From positions 3,658,001-3,722,000 of the forward strand of contig CP115858.1 of assembly GCA_027920525.1 (NCBI GenBank): 64,000 bases of DNA, written 5' to 3'. The DNA comes from Chryseobacterium daecheongense. GTDB taxonomy: Bacteria; Bacteroidota; Bacteroidia; Flavobacteriales; Weeksellaceae. The notes under the pieces are model-generated. The model had not been told where the DNA came from and ran no database searches. It worked only from the letters and a program-made list of their open reading frames with translations. How positions within the stretch are numbered: position 1 is the first letter of the stretch; each line of letters opens with the position of its first letter. The translations under genes and the position numbers were made by a program. Below are positions 43,701 through 52,339 of the stretch, in pieces.

Positions 43701-43930
43701 ACTGACTTTTCGAGTTTTTCTTTCTTTTTAGAATCCGTAATTTTATTGTTCAGATAAAGATTTATTTGTTCTGATAACTCTGGCGAAGCATAATGGATTG
43801 CTATTCTAATTTGATCATTTTGTCTTATGACTTCCCAGATATCCGTAGTAGGCTCAAAAATTTTTTTAAAAAATGATAATGGCAATGCCGGAGTCCTGAT
43901 GATGGCTTTATTAAAATGTGTATAAGTCAT
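40763..43930 (-). CDS. lanB: Full-length class I lanthipeptide dehydratase LanB
   Basis: A 1055-aa LanB. The N-terminal glutamylation domain (about 1-770; motif RMSTRSTPFGTFSG near residue 80-95, KYAGGPTANFLIGRF, QDRLGNVMHRANSRKYEIPYL) transfers Glu from glutamyl-tRNA to Ser/Thr. The C-terminal elimination domain (about 785-1055; SDWTYYNIYMG, KWFFIRYNDPDYHLRLRI, GAKTIEPVESIFFHDS) releases it to give Dha/Dhb. Both are intact. It lies 4 nt after lanC and in the operon of the first precursor. Confidence 0.95.
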   Translation of the reverse strand: MTYTHFNKAIIRTPALPLSFFKKIFEPTTDIWEVIRQNDQIRIAIHYASPELSEQINLYLNNKITDSKKKEKLEKSVLKYLSRMSTRSTPFGTFSGISVVEESHQNTQLCIPNAKSDYNHVKVKFDMEFLYQLSDYVEKQEYVFPYLKYKPNNSLYKLGNKYRYVEVSLEQGGKSYDLSSVEYSEIIEELLKFSREGRYIHEMIDFDLIKDYSYEERSSFIKELIDAQIFMSELKPSTTGESHENIIISTLMRIDSECHGKNTEIQKLKKKIEDILDKVATLDNQNFENHTQELEELYQSIRSIGNLYFTKSKLLQADLIKEPNNSSFDSENIKIIYEAMDALTRLSLKGRENSELKAFKKSFAKRYENQWVSVADAVDMEYGIGYGDKSGTHKNYLVDDFQYTARNRSPLTKITWDNSLHDFWKDKILAGLSNHSSDIEITESELKKFPKDEKSLSATFCVSTSLVSNEENNKKIFLKYAGGPTANFLIGRFSTIDDQIKDLYHDIVDAEEKIHHDKIVAELNHLPQDRLGNVMHRANSRKYEIPYLVNSSVDQEYQIPISDLEIKLVNDEFILRSKQKKKEVLPYLSCALNYKAKGLPIFTFLAELQELQGTGSYALDLGFLPDFFERIPRINYKNIILRKASWKIPKSIIEALENTSSDHELLEAWEKYTKEKGIPAFFSISMFDNEMMINSHHATSLKIFIEEAKKHSVINIQESILEEYNAIKDIDGNEYHNEMLYFFKKQIPAKKSSNDIYCSEKELSAQRNYIIGSDWTYYNIYMGSNQSDKVLTDLKEELDVLVENKSIDKWFFIRYNDPDYHLRLRIFSNKQSSIPHLALNKVFNALYQDKRIIDISQNTYKRELERYGAKTIEPVESIFFHDSMMLTELLTVITHNYQNPEEIKWKAGIYIVHKYIEAFNISLEDACQYASNVCDYFTNEFSFSRETIVQLDKDYNQKRIYYKNLIDEKKVEDIEEGEILFQIIDHYFSLIREEIILHQLSHDKLVESIIHMSVNRLFTNKQRLYEFSLYHILKRYYNQKINQNKVKKPVEILAK

Positions 43931-43934
43931 ATCC

Positions 43935-45128
43935 TTAGTTTAATAATAAAATATTATCCCAATCTGAATCTAGATTACTGTTTTCTCGCATTAATAGCAT
44001 AATTGCTATCCCAATTTTTCCATTGAGTAATGATATAGTACTGGTATATTCATCATCTCCAACATAAGTTTTATAACTATGAGACTTTTCGTCTACTGAG
44101 TAAAAATCGAGAGTAGTTTCAAACCATTTTTGAGATGATTCCTTTAATTTTTCATTCGAGGTAATTTTATACAATTTTTCGTAGATGTACGAAACACCTG
44201 CAGTACCGTGGCAGATCATGGCATCTTTAACAACGAATCGTTCATGGTCTCTCTTCAATGCATTAATTGCAACTTGCTCTGCTATAGAATAGAGATAGGA
44301 GTCTTCCAGAAAGACAGCACTTTTTAATAATCCCAATGCAATAATATTGTCTCCGTAACACCATCCTAATGGAGCGTTATATGTACTTTCCCTGTTTGTA
44401 TAGATAATACTTGGAAATTGACAAGAGTTTTCTTTTTTATAAAATTCCAATATCTTATCTGAAATGGCCTTAATTATGGATCTTACATCATGAGATATCT
44501 GGTTTGAATATTTTATAAGGAGACATAAGTTTGAAATGAGTCCATGAGCCATTCCCAAATTATATTTAGCTGTATAATCTCCTGATTCATCAAAGAATTC
44601 CAAACTATTATCTTTTTTTATTTGCTCTTCTACAATGAAAATATATTTTGAAAAAAAACTATCAATTTTTTCTTGTAATAAGACATTTTCACTTGCCCTC
44701 TCTAACAGGCAAAGTGCTATTCCCAATCCGCCATGTAAGAAATCAAACTTTTTATTGTGAAGGCAGGCATCAATTTCTTGCAATAAAATGGTGTCAAAAT
44801 CTTTTAAAACGACTTCAAATTCTTCTGAAATTATTTTTTTCTTTTTTAAAAGATTCAGGGCATATCCTATTCCTGCCAAACCATTGCAAAATGAATTGCC
44901 ACCAGAATAATTATCTTCATTGATATCTTGAAAAATTTGGGTAATTACATCTCCAATTTTATCAATGTATTGAGAATCTTGAGTGTTCTCATATAATAAA
45001 TAATATAAAATCAATACACCGGCTCTACCATTGAATAGAGAGTTATCATTAGTATTAAATACATTCTCTGTTATATCTTGTTCCAGCTCGTGTATAATAT
45101 TGCTGATATTTATATGTTTTGTTTTCAT
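43935..45128 (-). CDS. lanC: Lanthionine synthetase LanC
   Basis: A 397-aa alpha/alpha-toroid zinc enzyme that adds Cys thiols to Dha/Dhb to close (methyl)lanthionine rings. Zinc ligands are present: Cys257 in GWCYGD and Cys306-His307 in CHGTAG. His195 in LGMAHG matches the catalytic His, and FLHGGLGIAL and CNGLAGIGYAL are typical repeats. Complete and likely active. It is the only LanC in the window. It lies between the precursor (with a hairpin-bearing spacer) and lanB. Confidence 0.95.
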   Translation of the reverse strand: MKTKHINISNIIHELEQDITENVFNTNDNSLFNGRAGVLILYYLLYENTQDSQYIDKIGDVITQIFQDINEDNYSGGNSFCNGLAGIGYALNLLKKKKIISEEFEVVLKDFDTILLQEIDACLHNKKFDFLHGGLGIALCLLERASENVLLQEKIDSFFSKYIFIVEEQIKKDNSLEFFDESGDYTAKYNLGMAHGLISNLCLLIKYSNQISHDVRSIIKAISDKILEFYKKENSCQFPSIIYTNRESTYNAPLGWCYGDNIIALGLLKSAVFLEDSYLYSIAEQVAINALKRDHERFVVKDAMICHGTAGVSYIYEKLYKITSNEKLKESSQKWFETTLDFYSVDEKSHSYKTYVGDDEYTSTISLLNGKIGIAIMLLMRENSNLDSDWDNILLLN

Positions 45129-45295
45129 AGTTAATTATGATAAAGTGGTGAGTAATAGTTTTATTAATAAGAGAGCAACAAACAGCATATTTGAACTTAA
45201 TTAGAGTAATTCGATGTTGTGACGTATTGAGTGTTAAAAATCAGTATAACAGATCTAATCTATAAGTGATTAATGTTATTATATTAAGGAATTAA

Positions 45296-45311
45296 CCCCG
45301 TATACACGGGG
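45296..45311 (-). promoter_or_regulatory. GC-rich hairpin between lanA and lanC
   Basis: CCCCGT-ATAC-ACGGGG is strikingly GC-rich in a very AT-rich region. On the minus strand it lies 39 nt past the precursor stop and 167 nt before lanC, with only TTAATT after it. It is suited to limiting read-through or protecting the precursor mRNA. Confidence 0.55.
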
Positions 45312-45349
45312 CTAGTTCCAAAATATAATCTCTTATAATTTTATTAATC

Positions 45350-45556
45350 TTAACCTTGAGGCTCTAGTCCTTCTTCTGGTTTAGGTGGTTTTGTAGTAGA
45401 AGAATCCATTGTAGATGTACACCATCCACAAGTAAACCCGGCACAAGTGCTACCTCCAAAATTTCCTCCTTTTACAATTGACATTCCCTCTGCACTTAGT
45501 TGAGCGATTTTTTCCTTGTTTAAGCTTAATTTGCCTAATGATACTTGTTTTTTCAT
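45350..45556 (-). CDS. lanA1: Class I lanthipeptide precursor (system 1)
   Basis: A 68-aa precursor. The leader has KLSLNKEKIAQLS, the Bacteroidetes LxLxKexI-type motif, and ends in a double glycine (30-31), with a second GG at 34-35. The core holds three cysteines (38, 43, 46) and ten Ser/Thr, arranged STCAGFTCGWCTSTMDSSTT, then a Pro/Glu-rich tail. All three rings could close. It is the first gene of the lanA-lanC-lanB operon, about 145 nt downstream of an exact TAAGTTTG -7 box. Confidence 0.9.
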   Translation of the reverse strand: MKKQVSLGKLSLNKEKIAQLSAEGMSIVKGGNFGGSTCAGFTCGWCTSTMDSSTTKPPKPEEGLEPQG

Positions 45557-45646
45557 TGTTTTAATTTTGATTTTTAATAATAATTTATTCTGTCATATAA
45601 TCCCTGACATCCGGGAGTGTTTGCTATTAGCGTAATATTCTTGTCT

Positions 45647-45712
45647 TTGTGCGCACAATTAAAAAATATTATTTGTTAATCAATTTTTGTTTTTGATTAC
45701 AGAGCAAACTTA
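45647..45712 (-). promoter_or_regulatory. lanA1 promoter -7 box and leader palindrome
   Basis: On the minus strand TAAGTTTG (45712-45705) is an exact TAnnTTTG box. It would give a 5' leader of about 140 nt containing the perfect palindrome TTGTGCGCACAA (45647-45658). A TTG lies 15 nt upstream of the box, shorter than the usual spacer. The palindrome could bind a dimeric regulator. Confidence 0.45.
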
Positions 45713-45833
45713 CAGAACATTACATCTCAAAAAAAAGGAATAGGATGTGTATTTATAAATGTATAGGCATTGATTTATAAATATATTTTATTTAAGTATC
45801 TGTTAATTAGGTTTTTGTTAAGGATTTTGAAGT

Positions 45834-47561
45834 TTAATTCTGATTATGGGATTTTTCTACCTCTTTAATGTAAATGGAAAGTGTAGTTCCTGTTTTTTTC
45901 TTAAAAGCAATGGAAAATGCTTGTTCATTATTGTATCCCAACTCCTCTGAAATGACAGAAAGCTTGTAAGATCTAAACTTTTTATCATGAACTAATCTTG
46001 TTAACGCATAATTAATACGAAGATCATTAAGGTATGATGCGAAATTTTTTTCCTTATATGTATTAATAACATCCGATAAATAGGCAGAATTTGTTTTTAA
46101 AGTTTTTGCCAGACTACTAAGTGTAATTCCCTTTTTCAAAAATTGTTGCTTGGTCTCGAAATTTTCTAATCCCTTTAAAATAAACTGTACAACTTCTTCA
46201 GGAATTGATTTAGATTTAGATTCAATTTGATTAAATGGTATCTTTTTATCAGAGATCTCAGTAATTATGACATTAGGCTCTGGTTCTGTAAACGCATTAT
46301 TCTTTTCTTCTATGGAATGAATTAATTTCTGAGCAATTTCTCGATGCCGTTTTTCCGAGTTTTTAGATTTTTTATATAGATATAAGAGGACTAAAAGACC
46401 AATAAATAATATACTTATTGAGATGTAGAGAATTTTTTTTCTGTTTTGTAAATCATTAATTATATTCTCTTTTTCTTTTAATAGTTGGGGAGTATCATAT
46501 TGGCGAGGTAATTCCCTTGAAATATATCTGAATTGTGAGTCGAGTACCTTGTCAACGGTTAAGAAACGATCTATATAATAAAGCTGTTTTTCTTTATTAT
46601 TATTTCCTTTGTAATAGTTAATCAGATAAGTGTATACTTCACGAAGTTCAGGGAATGTGTTATTGCTTTTCTGTACTATGGAATCTACTGAAGCAAAACT
46701 TTCTGCAGCTTTATTTTTTTCTTTCAAGCCATCATAAGCTTTACCCAGGTTTAATAAAGTATAATTGATATTGAGATCATTTTCACTTTTTGCAAAGAAT
46801 TTTTTGCATTTTAATAATTGTTCAATTGCAAGATTAAATTTTTTAAGTTTTAAATTGTAAAAACCATCTAAAAATAAGTATTGATGATATTGATAAGTGT
46901 TTTTATTTTTTAGTGAAAATTGAATACCCTTTTGAATAAGTATTTTAGCAGAGTCCATTTTATTAATCTCTATATAAGTGTCGGCTAAATTATAATGGAT
47001 CTGATTACGTTCATTTTCATTTAAATATATACCGTTGTCAAAATAAAATTTTAAAATTTTGGCAGCTTCTGTGTGTTTACCTATATAGTTGTTTAAATAG
47101 GCTATATTGATATTGGCAAAAGCTATTTGTCTTTTATTATTTTTCTCTTTTGCGAATTTCAGCCCTAACATATAATTATTGAATGCAGGCTTTAAACTAT
47201 CATTTCGGAAATACAAATTACCTCGTAACAAATATAGCCTTGCCGGATAAATATTTTGATCTAGCCCTTTTTTGTTGATAAAGGCACTATCTATATAAAT
47301 TAAAGCATTTTTAAGATTTTGATTAAAATGTGCAAGAATGTATCCTTCAGATATTTCACCAGCATTTTTTTCAACTTTTGCTTTATTTAAGTAATATTTT
47401 GAAATTATTTTAGCATCACTAATTCTATCATTATGCATACAGTCATAGAATTTTTCTTTTAGTTGCGAATAACTATACGTTTTTAAAGTATCATTTACTG
47501 CACTTTTAGAGAATAATAGATTAAATGATAGTATAAGAAATAAGAAGTACTTTGATTTCAT
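45834..47561 (-). CDS. TPR-containing membrane-bound AraC-family regulator
   Basis: A 575-aa protein: signal or first helix (MKSKYFLFLILSFNLLFSKS), an N-terminal TPR array (about 60-345, with repeats such as AFANINIAYLNNYIGKHTEAAKIL), one membrane helix (about 380-398, ILYISISILFIGLLVLLYLY) and a C-terminal AraC DNA-binding domain (about 465-570, SLAKTLKTNSAYLSDVIN and SEELGYNNEQAFSIAFKK). This is a common Bacteroidetes design for sensing an envelope signal. It stands between the two lanthipeptide arms, divergent from the second, so it probably controls them. Confidence 0.92.
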   Translation of the reverse strand: MKSKYFLFLILSFNLLFSKSAVNDTLKTYSYSQLKEKFYDCMHNDRISDAKIISKYYLNKAKVEKNAGEISEGYILAHFNQNLKNALIYIDSAFINKKGLDQNIYPARLYLLRGNLYFRNDSLKPAFNNYMLGLKFAKEKNNKRQIAFANINIAYLNNYIGKHTEAAKILKFYFDNGIYLNENERNQIHYNLADTYIEINKMDSAKILIQKGIQFSLKNKNTYQYHQYLFLDGFYNLKLKKFNLAIEQLLKCKKFFAKSENDLNINYTLLNLGKAYDGLKEKNKAAESFASVDSIVQKSNNTFPELREVYTYLINYYKGNNNKEKQLYYIDRFLTVDKVLDSQFRYISRELPRQYDTPQLLKEKENIINDLQNRKKILYISISILFIGLLVLLYLYKKSKNSEKRHREIAQKLIHSIEEKNNAFTEPEPNVIITEISDKKIPFNQIESKSKSIPEEVVQFILKGLENFETKQQFLKKGITLSSLAKTLKTNSAYLSDVINTYKEKNFASYLNDLRINYALTRLVHDKKFRSYKLSVISEELGYNNEQAFSIAFKKKTGTTLSIYIKEVEKSHNQN

Positions 47562-47778
47562 TGTTTCACAAATAAACTGAGTGCAAAATTATACTTTTTT
47601 TAATATATATATCGACAAATGATGACATATTGTTTTTTGTATTTAATGTATTGTTTATTAGTGATTTATGTTGTTTTATTTGGTATTGAATTTATAAATT
47701 TATAAGTGTAAATTGCTATATGATCAAAAAAATTACTTTATTTGCAGCTCCTATGAATTAACTTAAACTTTAAATGAA

Positions 47779-47961
47779 ATGAAAAAGGAGAAAAAACTAT
47801 CTTTGAAGAAGGTTCAGATGGTAAAGATTAACAACCTGAACAAAATTATTGGAGGAGGTCCTAAGAATTTTGGCGATGGACTTGAAGATACGGGTACTTG
47901 TGCTGATATTGATAATACAAGTAAGCCAAAAGATACAATATCTGGAACCGCTTTTAATTAA
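47779..47961 (+). CDS. lanA2: Second lanthipeptide-type precursor (system 2)
   Basis: A 60-aa precursor. The leader KKLSLKKVQMVKINNLNKIIGGG shares the LSL-K-I-GG pattern with the first precursor (written here in part: KLSLKKVQMVKI, ending IIGGG at 23-27). The core starts Pro28 and has one cysteine (41) with Thr/Ser at 38, 40, 47, 48, 53, 55, 57. With a single Cys only one thioether ring is possible; other dehydrated residues would remain open. It lies 4 nt upstream of the prolyl oligopeptidase gene, in the operon with the split LanB. Confidence 0.85.
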   Translation: MKKEKKLSLKKVQMVKINNLNKIIGGGPKNFGDGLEDTGTCADIDNTSKPKDTISGTAFN

Positions 47962-47965
47962 AAGA

Positions 47966-50155
47966 ATGAAATTTAGAATATTTATAATTATAACATTTGT
48001 AAGTAATTTTTTATATTCGCAAGCCTCTTTAGCCCCATCAATTCCTGTGACCGACAGTTATTATGGGGCTACGGTTATTGATGAATATCGCAATCTGGAA
48101 AATTTAAATGATGATAGAACCAAGCAATGGATAAATGCACAAAATATTTATACAGACTCGGTTTTAAATAAGGTTCCTAACAAAAACTATTATCTGGATA
48201 AAAGACTTGAACTTGAAAAAAGACAAGGTTATTTCATTTCAGATCTGAAAATTATAAGTAATAATAAGTATTTCTATTTAAAAAGAAATGGTGATGAAAA
48301 ATATGCTAAGCTTTATTATAAAGATGGATTTGACGGTAAAGAAGAAATGCTATATGATCCTTCAAATTTTATTTCTTCAACAAAAAGCGAGGAAGAGCAT
48401 GAATTCATTATTAATCTTATAAGCCCAAGCTGGGATGGTAGCAGAGTAGCAATTTCATTATCAGAAAAAGGTAAAGAAATATCTGAAATAATAATACTGG
48501 AAGTAAAGGACAGAAGTATTCACCCGGAAATTATTACTCATGCAAATCCGTCTTCTATTGCAGGTGTTAAATGGTTAGACGATAATTCTGGTTTTTTTTA
48601 TGTGTATTATCCTGTAGTTGATCCAAAATCTCAGCTATTTGCTAAAAACACGCAACTCGTACTATATAAAGTAGGAGAAAATCCCAATTTAAGAAAAGAT
48701 GTATTTTCAAGGAAAAATAATCCTGAACTAAATATAGCAACAGAAAAATACCCGGGTATTTTAGCATTTAACTCTGATGATCAATATTACATTGGAATGC
48801 TAGTGGATGCTGAAGATTACAGGGATACTTTTATTATAAATAAAGACGATTTTTTTAAAAACAGAAAAAGTTGGAAAGCTTTATATAAAAAGGAGGATAA
48901 AGTATTTTATGTTCGTTTAGTGGGAGATGAAATTTATTTCCTTTCTGGATATAATTCTCCTAATTTTAAATTATGTAAAACGAATGTACAAAATCCAGAT
49001 TTTAAAAACCCTGAAGTTTTAGTCGCTGAATTTAAGGATGAAGTTCTTAAAAGTTATGTTATTACGAAGGATGGAATTTATTATACTACAACAAAGAATG
49101 GTGTTGAAGCTAAATTGTATCTATATAAGAGAGGAAAACAAAAGTTTATAGAACTTCCTTATGTAAGTGGAAGTATAAATTTGCAATCAAAGGGAAATAA
49201 TTTTTCTGAATTGTGGGTTAGTTGTTCAGGTTGGGCAAATGATGAACAAAGGTACAGATACGACCTTAAGAACAATTTATTTACACTGGAAAATTTGGTT
49301 CCTATAACTTATTATCCTGAATTTAAAGATATAATTGTAGAAGAAATTACCGTAAAATCTCACGATAATCAAGATATTCCATTATCTCTTATTTATAATA
49401 AAAAATTAAAGAAAGACGGAAAATCTCCGATGTTAATTTATGGATATGGAGCTTATGGCGAATCAATTCGGCCTTTTTTTGCAAGAAGTTATTTGCTTTG
49501 GGCGAACCAAGGTGGTATAATGGCTATAGCACACGTTAGAGGAGGTGGAGAAAAAGGAGAGAAATGGCATTTAGATGGGCGAAAAATCAATAAGCCCAAC
49601 TCTTGGAAGGATTTAATATCATGTACAGAATATATGATTAATCAAAAATATACATCCCCTGATAAAATAGCAGTTTGGGGACAAAGTGCTGGAGGTATCC
49701 TTGTTGGAAGAGCAATTACCGAAAGACCGGATTTATTTAAAACTGCAATTATTGAAGTTGGTACACTCAATACTTTAAGAAGCAAATTAAATGGAGTTGG
49801 AGGCACTGATGCCGATGAGTTTGGAAATATAGACGATCCAGAAGGTTTTAAAAGTTTATTGAAAATGGATGCATACCATCATATTAAGAAGAATATCAAG
49901 TACCCGTCAACCTTATTAATTACTGGTATGAATGATACAAGAGTGGCACCATGGCAATCAATAAAATTTGCAGCAAAATTAAATGCAAATAAGAAATCGA
50001 ATAATCCAGTATTGTTAAAAGTGAATCAAAATTCTGGTCACGGAATAGAAGACCCGGTTTATAAAATTCATGAAAGAAATTCGTTAATTTATGCTTTCGC
50101 TTTTTGGCAGCTAGGTCATCCAGACTATCAACCAGTAGAAGAGATAAAAAAATAA
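47966..50155 (+). CDS. Secreted prolyl oligopeptidase (S9A), probable leader or core peptidase
   Basis: A 729-aa protein starting with a signal peptide (MKFRIFIIITFVSNFLYSQ). The N-terminal beta-propeller (about 75-440) precedes the alpha/beta-hydrolase domain with Ser574 (GQSAGGI), Asp657 (MNDTRVAP) and His692 (NSGHGIEDP). A longer reading from 47849 overlaps the precursor gene and is rejected. POPs cut after Pro in short peptides and serve as leader proteases in some RiPP pathways. The precursor upstream has Pro28 right after GGG. Its stop abuts the next ATG (TAAATG). Confidence 0.93.
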   Translation: MKFRIFIIITFVSNFLYSQASLAPSIPVTDSYYGATVIDEYRNLENLNDDRTKQWINAQNIYTDSVLNKVPNKNYYLDKRLELEKRQGYFISDLKIISNNKYFYLKRNGDEKYAKLYYKDGFDGKEEMLYDPSNFISSTKSEEEHEFIINLISPSWDGSRVAISLSEKGKEISEIIILEVKDRSIHPEIITHANPSSIAGVKWLDDNSGFFYVYYPVVDPKSQLFAKNTQLVLYKVGENPNLRKDVFSRKNNPELNIATEKYPGILAFNSDDQYYIGMLVDAEDYRDTFIINKDDFFKNRKSWKALYKKEDKVFYVRLVGDEIYFLSGYNSPNFKLCKTNVQNPDFKNPEVLVAEFKDEVLKSYVITKDGIYYTTTKNGVEAKLYLYKRGKQKFIELPYVSGSINLQSKGNNFSELWVSCSGWANDEQRYRYDLKNNLFTLENLVPITYYPEFKDIIVEEITVKSHDNQDIPLSLIYNKKLKKDGKSPMLIYGYGAYGESIRPFFARSYLLWANQGGIMAIAHVRGGGEKGEKWHLDGRKINKPNSWKDLISCTEYMINQKYTSPDKIAVWGQSAGGILVGRAITERPDLFKTAIIEVGTLNTLRSKLNGVGGTDADEFGNIDDPEGFKSLLKMDAYHHIKKNIKYPSTLLITGMNDTRVAPWQSIKFAAKLNANKKSNNPVLLKVNQNSGHGIEDPVYKIHERNSLIYAFAFWQLGHPDYQPVEEIKK

Positions 50156-52339
50156 ATGCCACAATTTCCCTATTCATTTTTTGACCAATATGTGGTCCGC
50201 ACACCTCACTATTCAAATAAAGAATTTCTAGAAAATTCAAGTAAGAGGTTTTTTAGTGATGAAGAATTGATAGAAATCTGTAAACGGCCTTCTTTTCAGG
50301 AATCTATTTACCTGGCATCTCCAAATCTTTATGAAGAAATTAATCAATGGCTCGATTCAGGGAAAAAGCTTGCGCCTAAAAAACAAGATAAACTGAAAAG
50401 TACTGTAATAAAATATTATGGTCGTATGAGTACACGATGTACGCCATTCGGTTTGTTTTCAGGTATAGGGTTGGGTGAATTTAAACATACTGTTAAAAAG
50501 CATGATGGAGGAACGAAAATTCGTCAAACTAATTTAGATATGTATTTCTTGGTTGCATTAGCTGATTATTTAGTTAACGTGCCAGAAATTAAAAGTAAGC
50601 TTTTATTCTTTCCTAACAACAGTATTCATATAATTGGAAATAAAATTCGCTTTATTGAATACGAGTTTCGTAATGGAAAAAGAGATTATATAATATCATC
50701 GGCCCCACTTTCTGACGAACTTAAGAAAGTATTATATTACGTAAAGGAAGGACGAACAATTATTGAAATTGCAGAAATACTAATTGAAGAGGATATAACC
50801 ATAACAGAGGCTATCGGTTTTGTTGAAGAACTTATTGAAAACCAGGTTTTAATAAGTGAAATAGATCCTAATGTTTCCGGGAATGATTTTTTAGATGAAC
50901 TAATTTCTGTACTTGATAAAATTGGGGCAAAAGTTGAAATTGGGGTTTTGACATCTATTAAAGATAAGTTGAGTGGCTTAGATGATTGTTTTGGAAATCA
51001 CATTGGCGTTTATAGTGAGATTGAAAACCTGATCAAAAGTTTTGGAATAGAATACGAAAACAAATATCTTTTTCAGACTGATATGTATTTTTCAGATCAA
51101 TTTGCATTGCCGGTCTTTTGGAAAAAAGAACTTAAAGAAACAATCAGTTTTCTAAATAAGATCTCTTTGAAAAATAATGATACTAATTTTGATAGGTTTA
51201 AAAAAGCATTTTATAATAGATTTGAAAGTGAGGAGATTCCATTATTATATGCTCTGGATACAGAAATTGGTATAGGGTATTTGCAAAATGCCAGTGCCAA
51301 AGGAGTGCATCCTTATTTAGATGATCTGGTAATTCCTGAAGAAAAAAGGAAGTCAGAGTTGAATGCCAAGTTCAACCCTGTTCAGGTTATTTTAAACAAA
51401 AAAGTTCAGGAAAGCATCCTAACAAATAGTTATGCGATTAAGCTTTCCGACCAAGATTTCGAGGGCTTTGATGAAAATTGGGGAGATTTACCAGACACTA
51501 TCTCCTTCATGGCTGAAATAATAGTTGCTGAAGATCAGGAAAAATTATACATATCCAGTAGTGGAGGTGCGAGTGCAGCTAACTTGCTGGGCAGGTTTTG
51601 TTCAGAAAAATCGGATATAAAAAATTTAACGAAAGCAATTGCTGAAAAAGAATCAGAATTAAATAAGAATGTTATTCATGCAGAGATTATTCATTTGCCA
51701 GAAGCAAGGATAGGAAATGTGATTAGAAGACCATCTTTACGAGAATATGAAATTCCTTATCTGGCACAATCCACTTTACCTATAGAGAATCAGATTTTTA
51801 TTGATGATTTATATATTTCTTTTAAGAATAATAGGATTGTCTTGCGTTCTAAAAAATTAAATAAAGAAGTTATGCCTTATCTGAGCAATGCACATAATTA
51901 TTCTGCTCATTCTTTACCTGTTTATCATTTTTTATCCGATCTTAATGCCCAGGATCGTAGAGTTGGTATATATTTCAATTGGGGGGATTTAAAAAAAATC
52001 TATTATTTCCTTCCAAGAGTAGAGTACAAGAATAGCATTCTCTCTAAGGCCCAATGGCGTATTACGGATGAGCATATAATTGACGTGAGCCAGTTAATTA
52101 GTGATGAAGAATTGTTTTTACAGAGCTTAAAAGAGTGGAGAGAAATTCGAAAAATTCCTAACTGGATACGGTGGGTTAAGTCAGACAATACTTTGACTTT
52201 AAACCTGGATAATTACGAAATGGCCAAGCTTTTTGTACAAACAATAAAAAGCAAAAAATCAATATTCATTGAGGAGTTTTTATATGATGCTGATGATTTT
52301 AGTCATCAGTTTATATTTCCTCTTTATAGGAATCAATAG
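50156..52339 (+). CDS. Split LanB, glutamylation half
   Basis: A 727-aa protein homologous to residues 1-780 of the full LanB at 40763: YYGRMSTRCTPFGLFSGIG, SSSGGASAANLLGRF, EARIGNVIRRPSLREYEIPYLAQ, RSKKLNKEVMPYLSNAHNY. It stops in the linker exactly before the elimination domain. The glutamyl-tRNA-dependent transfer of Glu to Ser/Thr is expected. Its stop TAG is directly followed by the ATG of the second half, so both halves are coordinately translated. No frameshift remnant is visible. Confidence 0.93.
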   Translation: MPQFPYSFFDQYVVRTPHYSNKEFLENSSKRFFSDEELIEICKRPSFQESIYLASPNLYEEINQWLDSGKKLAPKKQDKLKSTVIKYYGRMSTRCTPFGLFSGIGLGEFKHTVKKHDGGTKIRQTNLDMYFLVALADYLVNVPEIKSKLLFFPNNSIHIIGNKIRFIEYEFRNGKRDYIISSAPLSDELKKVLYYVKEGRTIIEIAEILIEEDITITEAIGFVEELIENQVLISEIDPNVSGNDFLDELISVLDKIGAKVEIGVLTSIKDKLSGLDDCFGNHIGVYSEIENLIKSFGIEYENKYLFQTDMYFSDQFALPVFWKKELKETISFLNKISLKNNDTNFDRFKKAFYNRFESEEIPLLYALDTEIGIGYLQNASAKGVHPYLDDLVIPEEKRKSELNAKFNPVQVILNKKVQESILTNSYAIKLSDQDFEGFDENWGDLPDTISFMAEIIVAEDQEKLYISSSGGASAANLLGRFCSEKSDIKNLTKAIAEKESELNKNVIHAEIIHLPEARIGNVIRRPSLREYEIPYLAQSTLPIENQIFIDDLYISFKNNRIVLRSKKLNKEVMPYLSNAHNYSAHSLPVYHFLSDLNAQDRRVGIYFNWGDLKKIYYFLPRVEYKNSILSKAQWRITDEHIIDVSQLISDEELFLQSLKEWREIRKIPNWIRWVKSDNTLTLNLDNYEMAKLFVQTIKSKKSIFIEEFLYDADDFSHQFIFPLYRNQ

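Noticed and set aside
43935..44923. Plus-strand frames within lanC and lanB
   Set aside because: Shadows of the strongly supported minus-strand genes.
47849..47965. Upstream start for the prolyl oligopeptidase
   Set aside because: It overlaps the precursor gene out of frame; the ATG at 47966 gives a normal signal peptide 4 nt after the precursor stop.
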